This document shows, in pieces, positions 34,958 through 44,574 of a DNA stretch of 64,000 nt. The notes under the pieces were generated by a model, which saw only the letters and a program-made list of their open reading frames with translations, searched no databases and was not told where the DNA came from. The translations under genes and the position numbers were made by a program. This stretch comes from Bacillota bacterium. Lineage in GTDB: Bacteria; Bacillota; Sulfobacillia; Sulfobacillales; Sulfobacillaceae. The stretch spans positions 124,001 to 188,000 of the forward strand of contig JAPNUR010000002.1 of NCBI GenBank assembly GCA_026627385.1, in the 5' to 3' direction. Position 1 is the stretch's first letter. Each line of letters opens with the position of its first letter.

Positions 34958-36103
34958 TCACCAACTCCAACTCACACTCCACGAAATGCCGCCTTGCTGG
35001 CCGTATTCAGTGTGAACCCCTGGGAAGATGGATCCACTGCCGACGCCGAAGCCGCCCAGTCCGCCGCCCCAGCCATTACCCCACTGTCCGCCAAACCCGC
35101 CGAATCCATTGCCGGGTCTGCCAAATCCGCTGCCTGGTCCTCCAAACGGAAAGGTGTTGAAACCCGGTAGCTGGCCCCACCCGGATCCCAACCCATCGCC
35201 GTCCGGCATGGCGTTGGATGGCAGCGATCCATAAATGGTGTTGACAACGATGCTATTGCTGCGAGGATCGCTGACGGGCGCCGCCATGAGCTGCCCGCTT
35301 TGGCTAAACAAACCAATGGTGGTTAAGGAGCTGGGGTTCATCTGGGAAAGGGGCACATTGTTAGCTGAGACATCCGTCATCACCGTTTGCGACACGGGGG
35401 CTAACGGCGCCACCCCTTGGTTTGTGGTGGGGGCCTCCGTAATCCAGTCGGCAGAGGATTCGACAGCCTGCGCTTGACTGGCGGTCAAGGTCACCACTTT
35501 GTTGATCATTGGGGTGGCGCTGCCCGCCACCGTGAGCATGAGTCGCCAGGAATCCGCCCCCACCGGTTCGATGGTGGCGTCAACTGTAGCGCCTGTGGGA
35601 ATGGTTCCCAGTTGCACCGCTGAAGAGGGCAGCTTCTCCCAAAAGGCGGTAGTCGTTGCAGTGCCGTTGCTATTCGGAGTGGTAATGGTTCCCACCTGAA
35701 TTAATGCGTTCGATTGCATACCTCCTAGGCCAATCCATTCGGCAATCGCACTGTTTGGATTACTGGCGCTGTTGGCAAACCCGGGAGCCTTCCATGATGC
35801 CGTAACGCTGCGCTCATTTGTTCCTTCTTGAACCAACCCCGCCCAATTGAGCGAGTTAGCGTCAATAGTGCTCGCGCTGTGACTGGAGGGATCCGTATTG
35901 GCCGGGAAACTGCCCGGGCGGAGCCTGCGTAACGGAAAGACTCGACCCGGCGACCATTTCACAGTTTGGACCACGTGTCTGGGTTGTGAGTCCGAGACGG
36001 TTGCGTGATGCCAAAGGCCCGGCAACGCTTGGGCAGCTTCGAATGCGCCGATGCCTAGCGCAGCCATGCCGACGGTGGCAAGAATAGTCTTTGCGGTAGC
36101 CAT
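34958..36103 (-). CDS. Exported G1 (eqolisin)-family peptidase with glycine-rich tail
   Basis: G1 peptidases are acid-active glutamic proteases using a Gln/Glu pair. The 381-residue protein begins with a signal-like segment (ILATVGMAALGIGAFEAAQA, 7-26). The domain spans about 84-290: NWAGLVQEG, VTASWKAPG, EWIGLGG, the catalytic Gln136 in NALIQVGT and the second motif SADWITEAP (217-225). In characterised members that motif is AEW, so the expected Glu appears as Asp219, although Glu223 is close. After 300 comes a Gly/Phe-rich tail ending in SWSVSWSW. A divergent acid protease or an inactive surface protein are both possible. Confidence 0.75.
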   Translation of the reverse strand: MATAKTILATVGMAALGIGAFEAAQALPGLWHHATVSDSQPRHVVQTVKWSPGRVFPLRRLRPGSFPANTDPSSHSASTIDANSLNWAGLVQEGTNERSVTASWKAPGFANSASNPNSAIAEWIGLGGMQSNALIQVGTITTPNSNGTATTTAFWEKLPSSAVQLGTIPTGATVDATIEPVGADSWRLMLTVAGSATPMINKVVTLTASQAQAVESSADWITEAPTTNQGVAPLAPVSQTVMTDVSANNVPLSQMNPSSLTTIGLFSQSGQLMAAPVSDPRSNSIVVNTIYGSLPSNAMPDGDGLGSGWGQLPGFNTFPFGGPGSGFGRPGNGFGGFGGQWGNGWGGGLGGFGVGSGSIFPGVHTEYGQQGGISWSVSWSW

Positions 36104-36163
36104 CTTCTCACGTCCTTTGATTCCGCTTTGCGACTATTAAACCCGAGAATTGTTTCCAAACCG

Positions 36164-36850
36164 TTACAATCGGAAGGTTCTTGCCCGAAATAACCGATCC
36201 AGCAGGGGCACACAGGCGGCGAGCGAGGCGACCCGAAAGTCGGCCTGAATGTGGGCCGGCATCAATCGATCGATGCGGTCGCGTTCGACAGGCGGGGGAT
36301 CGGCCGCAATCCAGATGGCGCGGCGGTGGGTTCTCAGTGCCAGCAACACGTCGTGGGTGAGGCGGTCGCCAATGTGCACCAGACCGGGGTCACAGTGTTC
36401 GAGCATGCGCGGGTCAGGTTTGGCATAACCGACGACGTCCGGGGTAATAATGCGGTGGAAGAGGTCTGTCCATCCGAGGGCTTGAAGATAGGGGGTCTGA
36501 AATCGCGAAAAACCGTTGGTGACCAGCGCCAGGGATGCGCCGCTGTGATGAAGGGCATGAAGCAACGCCACGGCGCCATCTTTGACCAGCGGGCGGACCG
36601 CCGCGGGATCGGGTGCTGGCGGATCGGGCAACGGCGAGAGCCCGATGGCTTTGGCCATGTCCGGCCAATCGAATGACTCAACCCAGCGACCCCGGCGCCA
36701 TCGCGCCTCCCCTTCGCGGTTTAACGCTTCGTAAAGCGCGAGGGGATCGGTGCCTTGCCGCTTGGCCTCGACTGCGAGCCACGGGCGGAGAAAGAGATGC
36801 CAGTACGGATTATTCATGAGTGTGTTATCCAGATCAAGCGTGATCCACAT
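36164..36850 (-). CDS. HAD-superfamily hydrolase
   Basis: This 228-residue phosphatase-like protein has motif I DLDNTL at the N-terminus (nucleophile Asp and acid Asp), a cap region (YEALNREGEARWRRGRWVES), motif II VTNGFSRFQ, motif III lysine in YAKPDPRML and motif IV GDRLTHDVL. The order fits the YjjG/phosphoglycolate phosphatase branch. The substrate is unknown. The ATG lies just after the MBL-fold gene stop, so both are probably cotranscribed. Confidence 0.85.
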   Translation of the reverse strand: MWITLDLDNTLMNNPYWHLFLRPWLAVEAKRQGTDPLALYEALNREGEARWRRGRWVESFDWPDMAKAIGLSPLPDPPAPDPAAVRPLVKDGAVALLHALHHSGASLALVTNGFSRFQTPYLQALGWTDLFHRIITPDVVGYAKPDPRMLEHCDPGLVHIGDRLTHDVLLALRTHRRAIWIAADPPPVERDRIDRLMPAHIQADFRVASLAACVPLLDRLFRARTFRL

Positions 36851-36853
36851 GGT

Positions 36854-37843
36854 TCACTGATCTTCGCTTCGCAATGCGTAACGCGTGACAGGGCCATCGT
36901 GGATGGCGTGAACTCTGCCCAACCGCTCTAAATACACCACATGTGCGAGCGTTTCGCCTAAAGCAAAGCGCTCTTGGTACAGATCCAATGGCCGGGGAAA
37001 GAGCTGGTGGGTCAGTTCGTATCCGGTCAAGGGAGTTTGAGACAGGATCGACAACAATCGTTGGTTTCGGGCCGCGTGATGAGCCAGGATTTCCTGGATC
37101 CGTTGGCTAACATCCGGAATCAGGGTTTCGTGCGCTGGCAAGCCGAGAGTGTGACCCAGCGACTGCAATTGGGTCAGCGATTCTATATAGCTTTCCAGTG
37201 GATTCACATCATGGCCGGGCCAAAGGCTCACGTTGGGGGTAATGCGGGCTAACACTTGATCGCCCGTGAACAAAATATGGTGATCAGGCCAATAAAGAAG
37301 TCCTTGGTGTTGGGTATGGCCGTGCTGTTCGAGAAAGCGCAGATGAAACCGGCCCATGTGCGTCGTGTCGCCGTGATTCATGAGTCGCCACTCAGAAGGG
37401 AGGCGTAGCGTGGCCTTGAAGGCCACGTCTAAGGCGTGCCATTCCCTGATGATTGCCTCGGGGACGCCCTGCGCGATGTAAAACTCGCGTAAAAACTCGG
37501 CATCCTGAGGCGATTCGATCAAATAGTGTTGGGCGGTCTCCACTTCGCCGGCCATCATGGCGACGGGAACGTCAAGTTCGTCTTGGAGCCAGTGGGCGAG
37601 ACCGAGGTGGTCGGGATGGAAATGGGTGACAAAGAGACAGCGCGCGCGGCCACGCGTAATGTTGAGATGGCTCAGATATGTTCTCCACGCGTCTCGAGCC
37701 ATAGGGGTATCCATGCCAGCATCGATGAGGATGAACCCCTCACCGGTATCAATGGCGTAACAATTGGTTGTGCGTACAGGCAAGGGAACGGGAATGGGCA
37801 ATAACGTCACGCGGTCCACGGGTTGCTGCAAATCCACCAGCAT
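36854..37843 (-). CDS. Metallo-beta-lactamase-fold hydrolase
   Basis: The 329-residue protein carries the dinuclear zinc motif THFHPDHLG (His-x-His-x-Asp-His), a downstream HGHTQHQGLLYWPDHHILFTGDQVL with His and Asp ligands, and a C-terminal winged-helix-like region (LTGYELTHQLFPRP). The layout resembles the LACTB2/PaaB-type hydrolases. The substrate is not known. ATG 37843 has TTAAGGAG only 3 nt before; GTG 37837 would give better spacing. It is followed by the HAD gene. Confidence 0.85.
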   Translation of the reverse strand: MLVDLQQPVDRVTLLPIPVPLPVRTTNCYAIDTGEGFILIDAGMDTPMARDAWRTYLSHLNITRGRARCLFVTHFHPDHLGLAHWLQDELDVPVAMMAGEVETAQHYLIESPQDAEFLREFYIAQGVPEAIIREWHALDVAFKATLRLPSEWRLMNHGDTTHMGRFHLRFLEQHGHTQHQGLLYWPDHHILFTGDQVLARITPNVSLWPGHDVNPLESYIESLTQLQSLGHTLGLPAHETLIPDVSQRIQEILAHHAARNQRLLSILSQTPLTGYELTHQLFPRPLDLYQERFALGETLAHVVYLERLGRVHAIHDGPVTRYALRSEDQ

Positions 37844-38046
37844 ACGCTCCTTAATAGCTCTGCCAATTGTGCGACTCTCAAAAGCAATTGACGTCTGCAA
37901 ATAGTTTAGCAGAGTCTTGGCAGTGTGGAAGGACGAATCTCAAACTGGTGGACGTGAGGACGCGACAATGGCGGGACTTTGGGCGCGGATCCGATCTCCC
38001 CCGTTTATTGCCGACCTTGCCGGATCCCTGTGCCCACCCGCGCGCG

Positions 38047-39288
38047 TTAAAAATCGCGCGTTTGGCCTGATCCGTAGGCCACCGTTTTGATGGTGGTCAG
38101 TGCGTCAAGACCCATTGGGCCGCGAGCATGCAATTTTTGGGTGCTGATGCCCACCTCGGCACCGAAGCCAAACTGGAAGCCGTCGGAAAACCGCGTTGAC
38201 GCGTTCCAATAAACGCACGCGGCATCCACCCGCGACAAAAACTCCTGCCCGCGGCGATAATCGTTCGTTACGATGCTTTCGGAATGGCCGCTGCCGTAGC
38301 GGGCAATATGCGCCAACGCCTCTTCGGCGCTGTCCACAACTTTCACCGCGAGATGCAATCCTAAATATTCCTCAGCCCAATCTTCTTCGGTCGCTGGCAC
38401 AGCGTCGGGAATGAGTCGTAGCACGGTCTCATCGCCATGCCACACCACGTGATAGGAAGACAATAAGTCGTATGCGCGCGGCAAAAAGGTTTCGTGGATG
38501 TTGCGGTGGACCAAGAGTGTTTCCAAGGCGTTGCATACCGCAGGATTGCCCATTTTGCCGTCCAGGAGGATGTGAAGCGCCATCTCCTGGTCTGCTTCCG
38601 CATCGACATACAAATGACAGTTGCCCACCCCCGTTTCCACGACGGGTACTGTCGCTTCTTGAACCACCGACTGAATAAGCGCGGCGCCCCCGCGGGGAAT
38701 GAGTAAGTCGAGCCCCTTTAAGTGCATGAGTGCGCGCGCCACGCTACGGTCCGGGTCAGCGACCAGTTGGACTAGGTCGGGGGAAAGATCGGTCTTTCGC
38801 AACGCCGTTTGCCAAAGGTCGACTAACGCCTGGTTCGTGTGCAGGGCTTCACGGCTTCCGCGCAAGAGGATGGCATTGCCGCTTTTCACCGCGAGGCTTG
38901 TCGCTTCAATGGTGACACCGGGCCGGCTTTCGTAAATCAGTCCGATGACGCCTAACGGGACCCGCACTTGCTGCAGGATGAGTCCATTAGGGAGCGTCCA
39001 GCGCTGCCCTCGACCTAACGGGTCCGCCAACTGAATGACGGTGCGCAGTCCTTCGACGAGGCTCGATAACTTTTCCCGGGTAAGGCCGAGGCGGGCGAGG
39101 CGCGGTCCCTCGACACCGTGTTGGGCGGCCGCCTGGAGATCGTCTTGGTTTGCCGCTAGAATGCTGTCTTCGTGTTCCTCGATGAGTGCGACCATGGCCT
39201 CAAGCACGGCATTGCGCTGAGTCGTGGTGGTATTGCCCAGTTGCCGTTGGGCCTCCTTTGCTTGGCGAAGTTGGACGTCAAGCGGCAT
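38047..39288 (-). CDS. proA: Glutamate-5-semialdehyde dehydrogenase
   Basis: It reduces gamma-glutamyl phosphate to glutamate semialdehyde in proline synthesis with NADPH. The 413 residues have the family block PLGVIGLIYESRPGVTIEA, the SGNAILLRGSREA segment, the catalytic Cys in GNPAVCNALETLLVHR and the C-terminal WNASTRFSDGFQFGFGAEVGIS. It begins directly after the proB stop, giving an operon proB-proA. It ends at a CGCGCG-flanked stretch that is not a clean terminator. Confidence 0.96.
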   Translation of the reverse strand: MPLDVQLRQAKEAQRQLGNTTTTQRNAVLEAMVALIEEHEDSILAANQDDLQAAAQHGVEGPRLARLGLTREKLSSLVEGLRTVIQLADPLGRGQRWTLPNGLILQQVRVPLGVIGLIYESRPGVTIEATSLAVKSGNAILLRGSREALHTNQALVDLWQTALRKTDLSPDLVQLVADPDRSVARALMHLKGLDLLIPRGGAALIQSVVQEATVPVVETGVGNCHLYVDAEADQEMALHILLDGKMGNPAVCNALETLLVHRNIHETFLPRAYDLLSSYHVVWHGDETVLRLIPDAVPATEEDWAEEYLGLHLAVKVVDSAEEALAHIARYGSGHSESIVTNDYRRGQEFLSRVDAACVYWNASTRFSDGFQFGFGAEVGISTQKLHARGPMGLDALTTIKTVAYGSGQTRDF

Positions 39289-40059
39289 TTATCGCGCCTC
39301 CTTTTGTGCTTCAAAGCGCGTTACGTGGTCGTAGCATCCTTCAATTAACCAATCCCACACCGCCGGGTCGTGACCAGATGCGAGAATCGTCTCGATGCCA
39401 AACCCCTGGGCAATTTCGGCCGCCTTCAGCTTGCTGACAATGCCCCCCGAGCCAAAAGGCCCTGGCTGCCCATCGCCAAACTGGTGGAAGTGTTCGTGCG
39501 ATACGCGAGCGATGCGTTGGACGCGGGTTGCCGATGGATTGGTGCTGGGGTTATCGGTGTAGAGACCATCAATATCGGACAAAATGACCAATTGGTCTGC
39601 TGACATCATCCCGGCAACCAGGGCGCCCAATGTGTCGTTGTCTCCAATGCGGTGACCCGCACTACTCAGGGCATCATTTTCATTGATAAGGGGAATGATG
39701 CCGGCCTTCCAGAGGTGGTGAATGGCGGTCTCTAAAGCCATGGCTTCCGTCGGACGCGCCACATGGCTTTGATCCACCAATAGCTGCGCGACGGGCACAG
39801 GATGGAAGACCTCCTGGTAGGCGTGCATTAAGTAGGGTTGTCCTACCGCTGCCAAAGCCGACCGCGACAGATTGTTGGCATGGTGCGTTCCCAGGAGATA
39901 ACGGCCACATCCTACGGCCCCCGATGTAATGAGGACCACGGTGTCGCCGTGATGCACGAGTTTTAGCACACCCGTAGACATCGTTTTGAGTAGCTCTTTG
40001 TTAATGGCACCTTGTTTGGTCAAAATGGTCGAGGTGCCAATCTTGATTACCCGTCGCAT
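39289..40059 (-). CDS. proB: Glutamate 5-kinase, short form
   Basis: It phosphorylates glutamate as the first step of proline synthesis and is usually feedback-inhibited by proline. The 256 residues contain only the amino-acid-kinase fold: VIKIGTSTIL, VLITSGAVGCGRYLLG, PLINENDALSS, DNDTLGALVAG and GSGGIVSKLKAAEIA. The usual C-terminal PUA domain is absent. ATG 40059 is preferred for its AGGAGG; an earlier start would add an Arg-rich stretch. The promoter lies about 50 nt upstream. Confidence 0.93.
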   Translation of the reverse strand: MRRVIKIGTSTILTKQGAINKELLKTMSTGVLKLVHHGDTVVLITSGAVGCGRYLLGTHHANNLSRSALAAVGQPYLMHAYQEVFHPVPVAQLLVDQSHVARPTEAMALETAIHHLWKAGIIPLINENDALSSAGHRIGDNDTLGALVAGMMSADQLVILSDIDGLYTDNPSTNPSATRVQRIARVSHEHFHQFGDGQPGPFGSGGIVSKLKAAEIAQGFGIETILASGHDPAVWDWLIEGCYDHVTRFEAQKEAR

Positions 40060-40109
40060 GAATCGCGTCCTCCTGCGTCGCCTTGCTGAATAATTATGCA
40101 TTAATCCGA

Positions 40110-40138
40110 ATTATAATCTGTTCTTTGCGGTCCGTCGA
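40110..40138 (-). promoter_or_regulatory. Sigma-A promoter for proBA
   Basis: On the minus strand TCGACG (40138-40133, four of six -35 bases) is followed after 17 bp by a perfect TATAAT (40115-40110). It lies about 50 nt upstream of the proB start. Confidence 0.5.
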
Positions 40139-40352
40139 GTCATTTTATCGGATGCACCATAAACCCGCGTTGGTCACGGTACTCGTGTGCCGTCAGAAGG
40201 CTCGAGCATCGGTGCGGAACTCACTGCCAGCGCCTCCCAGGGTGTTCCGAGTCCCATGTGGAGAGGGGTTCGAGCCATAGGCTCAAGCTTCTCGTTCTCA
40301 CCGTGGACATTCCTTCATAGCCTAATGGCGGAGATGGACAGGAGGGATAGCG

Positions 40353-43067
40353 TTGGCGGGCCCATGGCATAATTTGACAGCTGAGGATGTGCTGAAGCAG
40401 TTAAAGAGCGACCGCGACCAAGGATTGACCCTTCAAGAGGCCAGGCGGCGTTTGGCGGAAAATGGACCGAATGCTTTGCAAGACGCGCCCAAAATATCGC
40501 CGGTGCGCCTCTTTATTCAGCAATTTCAAGATTTCATGGTGATCGTATTGCTGGCGGCGACTGCCGTCTCTTTTTTGCTCGGGGAAACTGGCGACGGCAT
40601 TACCATCATTGCCATCGTGGTGATGAATGCGGTCTTGGGCTTTTTACAAGAATATCGGGCCGAGAAGTCGGTCGAAACCTTAAGGGCCTTGACCGCTCCC
40701 GAAGCCCGCGTGATGCGTGACGGGGTCATCGAACAAATTCCGGCCAGCGCCCTGGTGCCTGGCGACATTATTGACCTCGAAGCGGGAGACCGGGTTCCTG
40801 CTGACGCTCGACTGATTTCAACGGCCAGCCTGGAGGTAGAGGAAGCCAATCTAACCGGTGAGTCAACAGCGGTGCGGAAGTTGCCCTCACCCGTGCTGGA
40901 TGAGCGCGCTGCGGTGGCCGAACAGATAAACATGGTCTTTATGGGCACCACCGTGGTTCGCGGACGCGGTCGGGCGGTCGTGGTCGCGACCGGCATGGCC
41001 ACTGAAATGGGGCACATTGCCCATCTGATTCGCCAAGCGGTGGAGGATCAAACCCCGTTGCAGCGGCGGTTGGAACAGCTGGGGAAGGTCCTCGTGATGT
41101 TATCGATTGTCATCGTGGGCGCGGTGGTGGTCACCGGGTTGATGCGTGGCGAACCCTTATACCAGATGTTTTTAACCGGGGTGAGCTTGGCCGTGGCGGC
41201 CATTCCCGAGGGATTGCCCGCCATTGTTACAGTCGCATTGGCCTTAGGTGTGCAACGCATGATTAAGGCTCATGCTATTGTCCGTCGCCTCCCAGCCGTG
41301 GAAACCTTAGGTTGCACGACGGTGATTTGCTCGGACAAAACGGGGACGCTGACCTTAAATCGCATGACGGTGACGGCGCTCTGGGCCAACGGAGCTTTCG
41401 TGGAGCGCGGCGGGCCGGACGAGTCGTGGAGCCAGGCGCTTACCCATGTTGCCCATCCGGTCGAAGACACCATACGCCATCTTCTGCGTGCTAGCGCCTT
41501 GTGCAATAATGCCCGGCTCGGGGTGCAAACCGAAGGGGTCGCCAATGCTCAGGACCAGGGGGATCCGACGGAGATTGCGTTGCTGAAAGCGTTAGTGGAG
41601 AGCGGTGAAAAGCCGGGCGAACTTTTGCAGCAGAAGCCACGGGTCGGAGAAATTCCGTTTGAGTCTGAACGTCAAAGAATGGCTGTCATGGTTCGGGACG
41701 GCGCGAAACATGGCTCGGTTTATGTGAAGGGCGCCGCAGATGTCTTGTGGGACCGTTGCCGGTATATTGTGTGGAACGGTCAAGTGGTGCCACTCGATGC
41801 GGCGCGCCGGTCGCAATTGGCGAAGGCCAATGATGACATGGCCAGCCGTGCCTTGCGGGTGTTGCTGGTCGCCTACCGCCCGGCACCGCTTAACGAGCCG
41901 CAAGAGAGCTGGGAAGAAAATCTTATTGTCTTGGGGTTGGTGGGGATGATGGATCCCCCGCGCCCGGAAGCCGTGCAGGCGGTGAGCGAGGCGCAGCGCG
42001 CCGGGGTGCGGACGGTGATGATTACCGGGGATCACCCCCATACCGCGGCTGCCATTGCTCGTCACATAGGGATTTTGCGATCAGACGCGGAGATTATCAG
42101 CGGCCGGCAGCTTGATGAGATGTCTGACGACCAATTGAGAGAGCGCGTGGACCAGATTGCCGTTTATGCTCGCGTAGCCCCCCATCACAAGCTCCGTGTC
42201 GTTCGCGCGTGGAAAGCCCGGGGACATATTGTGGCGATGACTGGAGACGGCGTGAACGATGCGCCGGCCGTCAAGGAAGCGGACATTGGCGTGGCGATGG
42301 GTCTGACGGGGACCGATGTGACCAAAGAGGCGTCCAGCATGATTTTGACGGACGACAATTACGCGACCATTGTTCGCGCCATTCGCGAAGGGCGGGCCAT
42401 CTACGACAACATTCGCAAGTTCATTCGTTACCTCTTATCTTGCAACGTTGGCGAAGTGCTGGTGATGTTTCTGGCCGCCTTTTTGGGATTGCCCCTGCCA
42501 CTCTTGCCGATTCAAATCCTCTTTGTTAACCTGGTGACGGATGGATTGCCGGCCATGGCCTTGGGGGTCGATCCACCAGCACCGGGCGTGATGGAGCGGC
42601 CGCCGCGTCCACCCAATGAAAGCATTTTTGCCCGCGGTTTGGGGACCAAGATCGCATTTCGCGGGATTTTGATTGGCGTGAGCACCCTCGCGGTGTTCGC
42701 TCTAAGTTTGGGTCCCTGGGGCATGAGCCTGAGGGAAGCCCGCAGTATGGCCCTCGCTACGTTAATCCTGAGCCAGTTATTCCACGTCTTTGACGCGCGG
42801 GCGGAGGATCGCAGTTTTCTCGAAGTGGGGCTGTTGACGAATCCTTGGGCGGTTTTGGCGGTGTTGTCGTCGATTGCCATGTTACTGGCGGTGCTTTACG
42901 TGCCGTGGCTGTCCGACCTTTTTAAGACCGACGGATTGACGCCGGGAGACTGGAGCATTGTGGTGGTGGCTTCTGGGTTCATTCAAATCTTATCGGCGTT
43001 ACGCGACATTGTTTTGCGTCCGTGGCGCGCCGGCGTGCGACCGACGTCCTTGGGGCATGGGTCGTAA
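40353..43067 (+). CDS. Cation-transporting P-type ATPase (P2A, Ca2+-type)
   Basis: This membrane pump uses an aspartyl-phosphate intermediate to export cations, probably Ca2+. The 904 residues show the actuator motif LTGES, the phosphorylation site CSDKTGTLTLN (Asp near 328), nucleotide-binding KGAADVLW, and hinge GDGVNDAPAVKEADIGVAMG. The membrane helix AIPEGLPAIVTVALALGVQRM carries the P2A metal-site PEGLP motif. About ten membrane helices are present. TTG 40353 is the start, with AGGAGGGATAGCG upstream. Mn2+ transport (PMR1-like) is an alternative. Confidence 0.93.
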   Translation: MAGPWHNLTAEDVLKQLKSDRDQGLTLQEARRRLAENGPNALQDAPKISPVRLFIQQFQDFMVIVLLAATAVSFLLGETGDGITIIAIVVMNAVLGFLQEYRAEKSVETLRALTAPEARVMRDGVIEQIPASALVPGDIIDLEAGDRVPADARLISTASLEVEEANLTGESTAVRKLPSPVLDERAAVAEQINMVFMGTTVVRGRGRAVVVATGMATEMGHIAHLIRQAVEDQTPLQRRLEQLGKVLVMLSIVIVGAVVVTGLMRGEPLYQMFLTGVSLAVAAIPEGLPAIVTVALALGVQRMIKAHAIVRRLPAVETLGCTTVICSDKTGTLTLNRMTVTALWANGAFVERGGPDESWSQALTHVAHPVEDTIRHLLRASALCNNARLGVQTEGVANAQDQGDPTEIALLKALVESGEKPGELLQQKPRVGEIPFESERQRMAVMVRDGAKHGSVYVKGAADVLWDRCRYIVWNGQVVPLDAARRSQLAKANDDMASRALRVLLVAYRPAPLNEPQESWEENLIVLGLVGMMDPPRPEAVQAVSEAQRAGVRTVMITGDHPHTAAAIARHIGILRSDAEIISGRQLDEMSDDQLRERVDQIAVYARVAPHHKLRVVRAWKARGHIVAMTGDGVNDAPAVKEADIGVAMGLTGTDVTKEASSMILTDDNYATIVRAIREGRAIYDNIRKFIRYLLSCNVGEVLVMFLAAFLGLPLPLLPIQILFVNLVTDGLPAMALGVDPPAPGVMERPPRPPNESIFARGLGTKIAFRGILIGVSTLAVFALSLGPWGMSLREARSMALATLILSQLFHVFDARAEDRSFLEVGLLTNPWAVLAVLSSIAMLLAVLYVPWLSDLFKTDGLTPGDWSIVVVASGFIQILSALRDIVLRPWRAGVRPTSLGHGS

Positions 43068-43090
43068 TCAGAGCGTGGGGGATTGGGAGC

Positions 43091-43960
43091 GTGCAGTTGT
43101 CTTTTTGGAAGTTGCACGGCTGCGGCAATGATTATTTGTACTTTGATATTCGTCATCGCGATCCCGGCCTGAATTGGCCGGCGGTGGCCCGCCAATTATG
43201 CGACCGGCATTTTGGGGTGGGCGCAGATGGGATCATCCTCATTGGACCGTCGGCATCCCACGATGCGCGGATGCACATTTACAATAGTGACGGGTCGCGA
43301 TCGGAGATGTGCGGCAATGGGCTCAGGGCTATGGCGAAATGGCTCTTTGACCGCCAGTACGCGGGGGTTCGGCAAGCGATTGAGACAGATGCGGGCACGT
43401 TATATCCCGAGATCGTCCGCGCCCAGTCGGGTAAGGCGGTGCAAATTCGCGTCAATATGGGCCCCCCTCGATTTGCGCGATGTGCGGTGAGTAGCCTATG
43501 GGACGATGAGACCCCGTGGTTGGAGGCACCTCTAACGGTATCAGATCGCGAATTCACGGTGAGTTTAGTATCGATGGGCAATCCTCATTTGATGATTTTT
43601 GGCCCGCTTTGGGATGTTCAGACCATGGCGGAGTGGGGGCCGAAACTGGAGCATCATCCCTGGTTTCCGGCGCGCATCAACGTGCATTCGGTCGAGGTGA
43701 AAAGTCGTCAGGCCATGGCCATGCGCCATTGGGAACGAGGGGCGGGGTTGACATTGGCTTGTGGCACGGGCGTGGCCGCGGCCACGGCCGCGGCCATCCG
43801 CTTGGGGCTGGTCACGTCTCCAGTGCAGGTCACGGTACCCGGCGGGTTACTCGAGGCGGAATGGAATGGCACCGACCGTGATCCGGTTTATCTAACAGGG
43901 CCGGCTGAAGAAGTGTTTTCCGGCACCGTCGAGTGGGATGACAATCAGGCGGGAGATTAG
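43091..43960 (+). CDS. dapF: Diaminopimelate epimerase
   Basis: DapF interconverts LL- and meso-diaminopimelate for lysine and peptidoglycan synthesis. The residues begin FWKLHGCGNDYLYFD, followed by FGVGADGIILIG and the two catalytic cysteines in SEMCGNGLRAMAKW and ACGTGVAAATAAA. The start is uncertain: GTG 43091 keeps the natural length (289 aa); TTG 43097 lies 7 nt after GGGAG. Longer frames upstream are unlike the family. It is convergent with the DedA gene and overlaps it by four bases. Confidence 0.94.
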   Translation: MQLSFWKLHGCGNDYLYFDIRHRDPGLNWPAVARQLCDRHFGVGADGIILIGPSASHDARMHIYNSDGSRSEMCGNGLRAMAKWLFDRQYAGVRQAIETDAGTLYPEIVRAQSGKAVQIRVNMGPPRFARCAVSSLWDDETPWLEAPLTVSDREFTVSLVSMGNPHLMIFGPLWDVQTMAEWGPKLEHHPWFPARINVHSVEVKSRQAMAMRHWERGAGLTLACGTGVAAATAAAIRLGLVTSPVQVTVPGGLLEAEWNGTDRDPVYLTGPAEEVFSGTVEWDDNQAGD

Positions 43961-44574
43961 ACCAGCCGACGTTGTTTGCGCTTGCGCCGCCGATCAACGA
44001 GATACCAAACGATGAGTAGGGCCATGACGCCCGCCACCAGCGGGCCCTCATAACGCTTAGTCGCGATGAGCGCACCGACAATGTGCGGTCCCAACACATA
44101 ACCCGCTGTGACGGCGATCATGGCCCAGATGAAGGAGCCGGCCACGGTATAGGCTAAAAATCGCCAGTAAGGCATGTTAAAGAGGCCGGCTGGATAAGAG
44201 ATGACGGCGCGAACCCCGGAGATAATGCGGCCAATGAGGACGATGATGTCACCGCGCCGCCGAAAATATTGTTCCCAGTACTCTAACTGCTCAGGCCGGC
44301 GGAAGAGAAAGGGCACGTATCGGTGTAGCAGCGCGCGGCCGCCGAAACGGGCGAGCAGGTAGGCCCCGGTGGCGCCGGCGCTGCTGCCGAGCACGGCGGC
44401 GGGGATGACGGTGGCAAAGTGGAACCGATGCAACGAAATTAAATAACCGGCGAAGAGCAGGATAATTTCATCGGGGCTGGGTACGCCGAAACATTCGACG
44501 AACAACACGGCAAAGACTGCCGCAACGCCCATCTCATGTAACCAATGACTCACGGAGTTGATTAAAATCAGCAT
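43957..44574 (-). CDS. DedA-family membrane protein
   Basis: DedA proteins are proposed lipid (undecaprenyl phosphate or phospholipid) flippases or transporters. The 205 residues have a conserved start AVLFVECFGVPSPDEIILLFAG and the family core LLARFGGRALLHRYVPFLF ... YFRRRGDIIVLIGRIISGVRAVISYPAG with its arginines, followed by membrane helices. TTAAAGGGGCGGG precedes the ATG. The tail is basic. Its true substrate is not known. Confidence 0.9.
   Translation of the reverse strand: MLILINSVSHWLHEMGVAAVFAVLFVECFGVPSPDEIILLFAGYLISLHRFHFATVIPAAVLGSSAGATGAYLLARFGGRALLHRYVPFLFRRPEQLEYWEQYFRRRGDIIVLIGRIISGVRAVISYPAGLFNMPYWRFLAYTVAGSFIWAMIAVTAGYVLGPHIVGALIATKRYEGPLVAGVMALLIVWYLVDRRRKRKQRRLV

Noticed and set aside
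34966-35170. Proline- and alanine-rich plus-strand frames
   Set aside because: They are shadows of the glycine-rich tail of the G1 peptidase on the other strand.
36285-36291. Other TGTCGAA / TTCGACA matches (also near 35457, 45252 and 63976)
   Set aside because: They are single copies inside coding sequence and occur at about the rate expected by chance.
38030-38065. Terminator after proA
   Set aside because: The CGCGCG repeat flanks the stop codon with the A/T run in the loop rather than after the stem.
40240-40290. tRNA gene suggested by GGTTCGAGCC
   Set aside because: No acceptor stem, anticodon arm or proper T-stem could be built around it.
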